Positions 61,401 to 64,000 of a stretch of 64,000 bases of DNA are shown here, in pieces. Each line of letters begins with the position of its first letter. The stretch's first letter is position 1. The stretch is from Chromobotia macracanthus (Eukaryota > Chordata > Actinopteri > Cypriniformes > Botiidae). The DNA is taken from the NCBI GenBank assembly GCA_036877525.1, contig JAZGTH010000063.1, positions 1,230,001 to 1,294,000 of the forward strand, in the 5' to 3' direction. The notes under the pieces were generated by a model that saw only the letters and a program-made list of their open reading frames with translations, was not told where the DNA came from and searched no databases. The position numbers were made by a program, and so were the translations under genes.

Positions 61401-62757
61401 GGGTGTGGGGTGGTGTTTGGGTGTGTGGTCACCATGTGCACTCTGTTGGTCTTTATGATGTTTGCTCTCAGAGTCTGACTCACTGTGTTTGTAGTGACAG
61501 GGGGTTTACCCAGTGCATTGTTTTGGATGGATGAATTTATTTGCTTTAATTTAAAAGCTGTTTTAAATGTTTTGTTGGGAGGTTTTTCAAGCTGTGATTA
61601 TATATTCATGTTTGCCCACAATATTTATTTTTTTTTATTGTAGGCTGATACAGTGGCTGTGACTTGAATATATTTTACACTTTATACCAGTGCATGAATT
61701 CCTGATTCTGATTGGTCTAAGGTGTTAGTTAGTGCTCTATAATTGCATGCTTATGTTTTCTTTCATAGTATAATTTTAAACATTATGCAGACAAATGTAT
61801 ACAGATTAGTTATTTCTGACATATTGTTAAGCATTTGGTGGAGAGTTCTGGGAGGGCTTTTTGGAGATTGTGACGTTTAGTGGGGACGGGGGCACAGATT
61901 TTTTTTGTGTGTTGTGGTTTGGGAGGGGGTCCACTGACTGAGGCCAGAGAGCTACTGATATGAGGAGCGGACAGAGCGTGAAAGCCCCCAGCATGAAGCT
62001 GATGTCCCATTGTCCCACAGAACCGTTCTGTCACTTCCATTTTACACCGCATGCTCCAGAGTCAGGACAGCTTTGATATGGGGGGCTCTTTAAAAAAAAA
62101 GACAAGCAGATAGAGTATGTGAGGTGTGAAATAAGATTGCTGTTTTTTTAATACAACAGTGCAGCCCTAAAGACAAGGAAGGGCTCTGTTGTGAGGTGAA
62201 AGGTAGACTAGGGGAAACATGGCCCCACAGATTTATTGTGATCTGACGTCTGCTTATAATGATAAGCAGTGTTGCAGTAATTCCAATGAGAGTAATAAAA
62301 AAGACGTTCAGAGAGAGAGAGAAGCTCAGTGTTCAGCTGCGCTCTGACTGGAGGAAGGCTGAGGTGAGGCAGGCCTTAGTCTCCTTCACAAACCTAATGA
62401 TAAATCTACAGAAGATCCAAAGAGCTTCAAAGGTATGACTTCTCAAACACAAGGGTTTACTGAGAACTGATTCTGATGAGGTTTCTGCTGGATTTCTATG
62501 AACGCACTGTCCTTCACTTTGGTTTGGTGAGGCTGAGACAGGCTGTGGTTAGCATGTATTATTTATTTGGTGGTTTGTGTCTGTCAGTATGATTAGTATG
62601 TATATAATCACCGTTCTTCTGGGAAAACGGGAGAAAGCAGCTCGGTCTCATCTAAAGGTAATCTCACTGTCTTATGAGTCTCAGCGCCAGCACTGACTTC
62701 CTGTGTCGCATCTGCTTTTGTCATCTCCACATATTTCTCTGTCCACGTTCTGTATAT

Positions 62758-62759
<2 letters not shown>

Positions 62760-62802
<43 letters not shown>
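62760..62802. repeat. (TG)n microsatellite
   Basis: About 21 uninterrupted TG units. It opens spurious frames on both strands. Confidence 0.95.
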
Positions 62803-62803
<1 letters not shown>

Positions 62804-63059
62804 ATTTCTCTTCCCAGCTTGTATAGGGTGACACCTATGGGGCAGAGTGAGATCCTGCAGTCTGAGAGGGAAGCAGGCTGTGCGTGTGGGGTGTGTGGTT
62901 GGAAATGCTTTACCCTGTATATTACACAGCTGCAATCCTGATACGTTCGAATGCATTTCTAAAACCAAGACAACCTTTGTGTAAAATTCAACTTCGTTTT
63001 GTGTAGCCTACGTTTGGTTTTGTTGAAATGTTGTGGTAATATCTTTCCCTGGAGAACAG

Positions 63060-63480
63060 ACGAGCATTTGTAATTTGCGGGCTGCGGTGGGTTTATTCGC
63101 CTCGCGTGATTAGATTAAGGCAAAAGTTTAATATCATTGTATGAGGATGGTTAATGAGGACGATTAATTAGACAGGCTAACCTTCAGGGTATTGTCCTTT
63201 ACATTTTTAGGATTTGGGTTAGCAAATGGCCTATTGCCATAGCTGCGAGCACCTACTCTTAATCTATTTCCAAGACCAATCTATGACATCATTTGGGTTG
63301 GTCCTTTCATTTGAAGCCGACTCTAAGGCCACTTCTGACCTTTTATTAATTATGGCTGGCCGGGTTTAATCATTGTGTTCTCCACTGCTGGGTGAGATGA
63401 GAAATGGGCACATTCATTCGCCTCTTAGACACACGGCCACGGGTGGAATTAAATGTCTACCTATCTACATATTACTGGGG
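63060..63480. promoter_or_regulatory. Candidate conserved noncoding element
   Basis: Repeat-free block of about 400 bp with cgcctcgcgtgattagatta, ggacgattaattagacaggc, gaccttttattaattatggc and gggtttaatcattgtg. It mixes CpG-containing words with TAAT/GATTA cores. Its texture is similar to the other strong candidates. The call is inferred. Confidence 0.4.
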
Positions 63481-64000
63481 GGAAGGGTGGGCTCATTCAA
63501 GGAGGGAGATCTTGATTAGAAAAGTAAATGAAGAAGTGACGTGCAGACATTGATGGTGTCCCTCTGTAAAGAGTGAGAGAAGTGTGCTAGAGCAGGAATT
63601 AGACACACCCGCAGCTCTTCTGTAAAATCTACCTGAGGATTATTTTGTAATCTGGCTGCTTCTGGCTTCCTGTCATACAGTAATTCTCGCCTGGTGAAGG
63701 TGGATTTGCAGTGATTTTTAGTCAGATGTTGCTTTTTCTGCTTTTATGACCAAATTCTTCAGCCTGGCACTGGGTAATGTTGGGTTATGGAGAGCAGAAA
63801 TTGTCTGTTGCCTTGGGAACATAACAGAAACAGGCACATTTGTAAAAGAATGAAATTTTGTGTGTCTGTATATACTCGGTTACTCCGCATACCTTTATTT
63901 AAACAGAGTCGAGTGTGCTGTAGGTGCTGTAACTGTATAATCATACAGCGATCAAATCGTACACTGGGGTGCTTCATCTCACCACGAAAACAGGTGCAAA

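Overview
The window is nuclear DNA from a bony fish. It holds the 5' coding part of one gene on the + strand, zfhx3 (ATBF1), a very large transcription factor with many zinc fingers and homeodomains. The gene assignment rests on long stretches that match my memory of vertebrate ZFHX3 rather than ZFHX4. Examples are the [20 protein letters not shown] block, the FGKWF/FRVFDVRHKSNKDYL region and the SLRKLQRLQKGLPEE tail. The teleost call rests on compact intron 2, long CA/GT tracts and degenerate dispersed repeats of types I know from fish, probably Otophysi (carps, characins, catfishes). Species and zfhx3 co-orthologue cannot be decided by eye.

Layout: 1-2312 is the 3' end of an intron that must follow an upstream 5' UTR exon. 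2313-5334 is the large first coding exon (start codon 2349, 995 complete codons plus one base). 5335-8876 is an intron. 8877-9373 is the second coding exon. 9374-31592 is a 22.2-kb intron. 31593-31824 is the third coding exon. 31825-64000 is the first 32 kb of the next intron, which runs off the window. The three exons join in frame (phases 1, 0, 1) into 1238 residues plus one base. That is roughly the first third of a family protein of about 3,700 residues. The remaining fingers and all homeodomains lie beyond 64000.

About 95% of the window is intron. It contains simple-sequence tracts, relics of small inverted-repeat transposons and SINE/LINE-tail-like repeats. It also contains many blocks of balanced, TAAT-rich, repeat-free sequence that look like the conserved noncoding elements usually found around developmental transcription-factor genes. 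These are densest from about 42.8 to 63.5 kb. They are candidates only, because no alignment could be run.

I found no second protein gene, no RNA gene, no CRISPR array and no undescribed multi-gene system. The most useful leads are the apparent loss of the first zinc finger, three upstream ATGs packed into the 36 bases before the start, a perfect 38-bp inverted repeat around a compound microsatellite, and an inverted pair of POU octamers.
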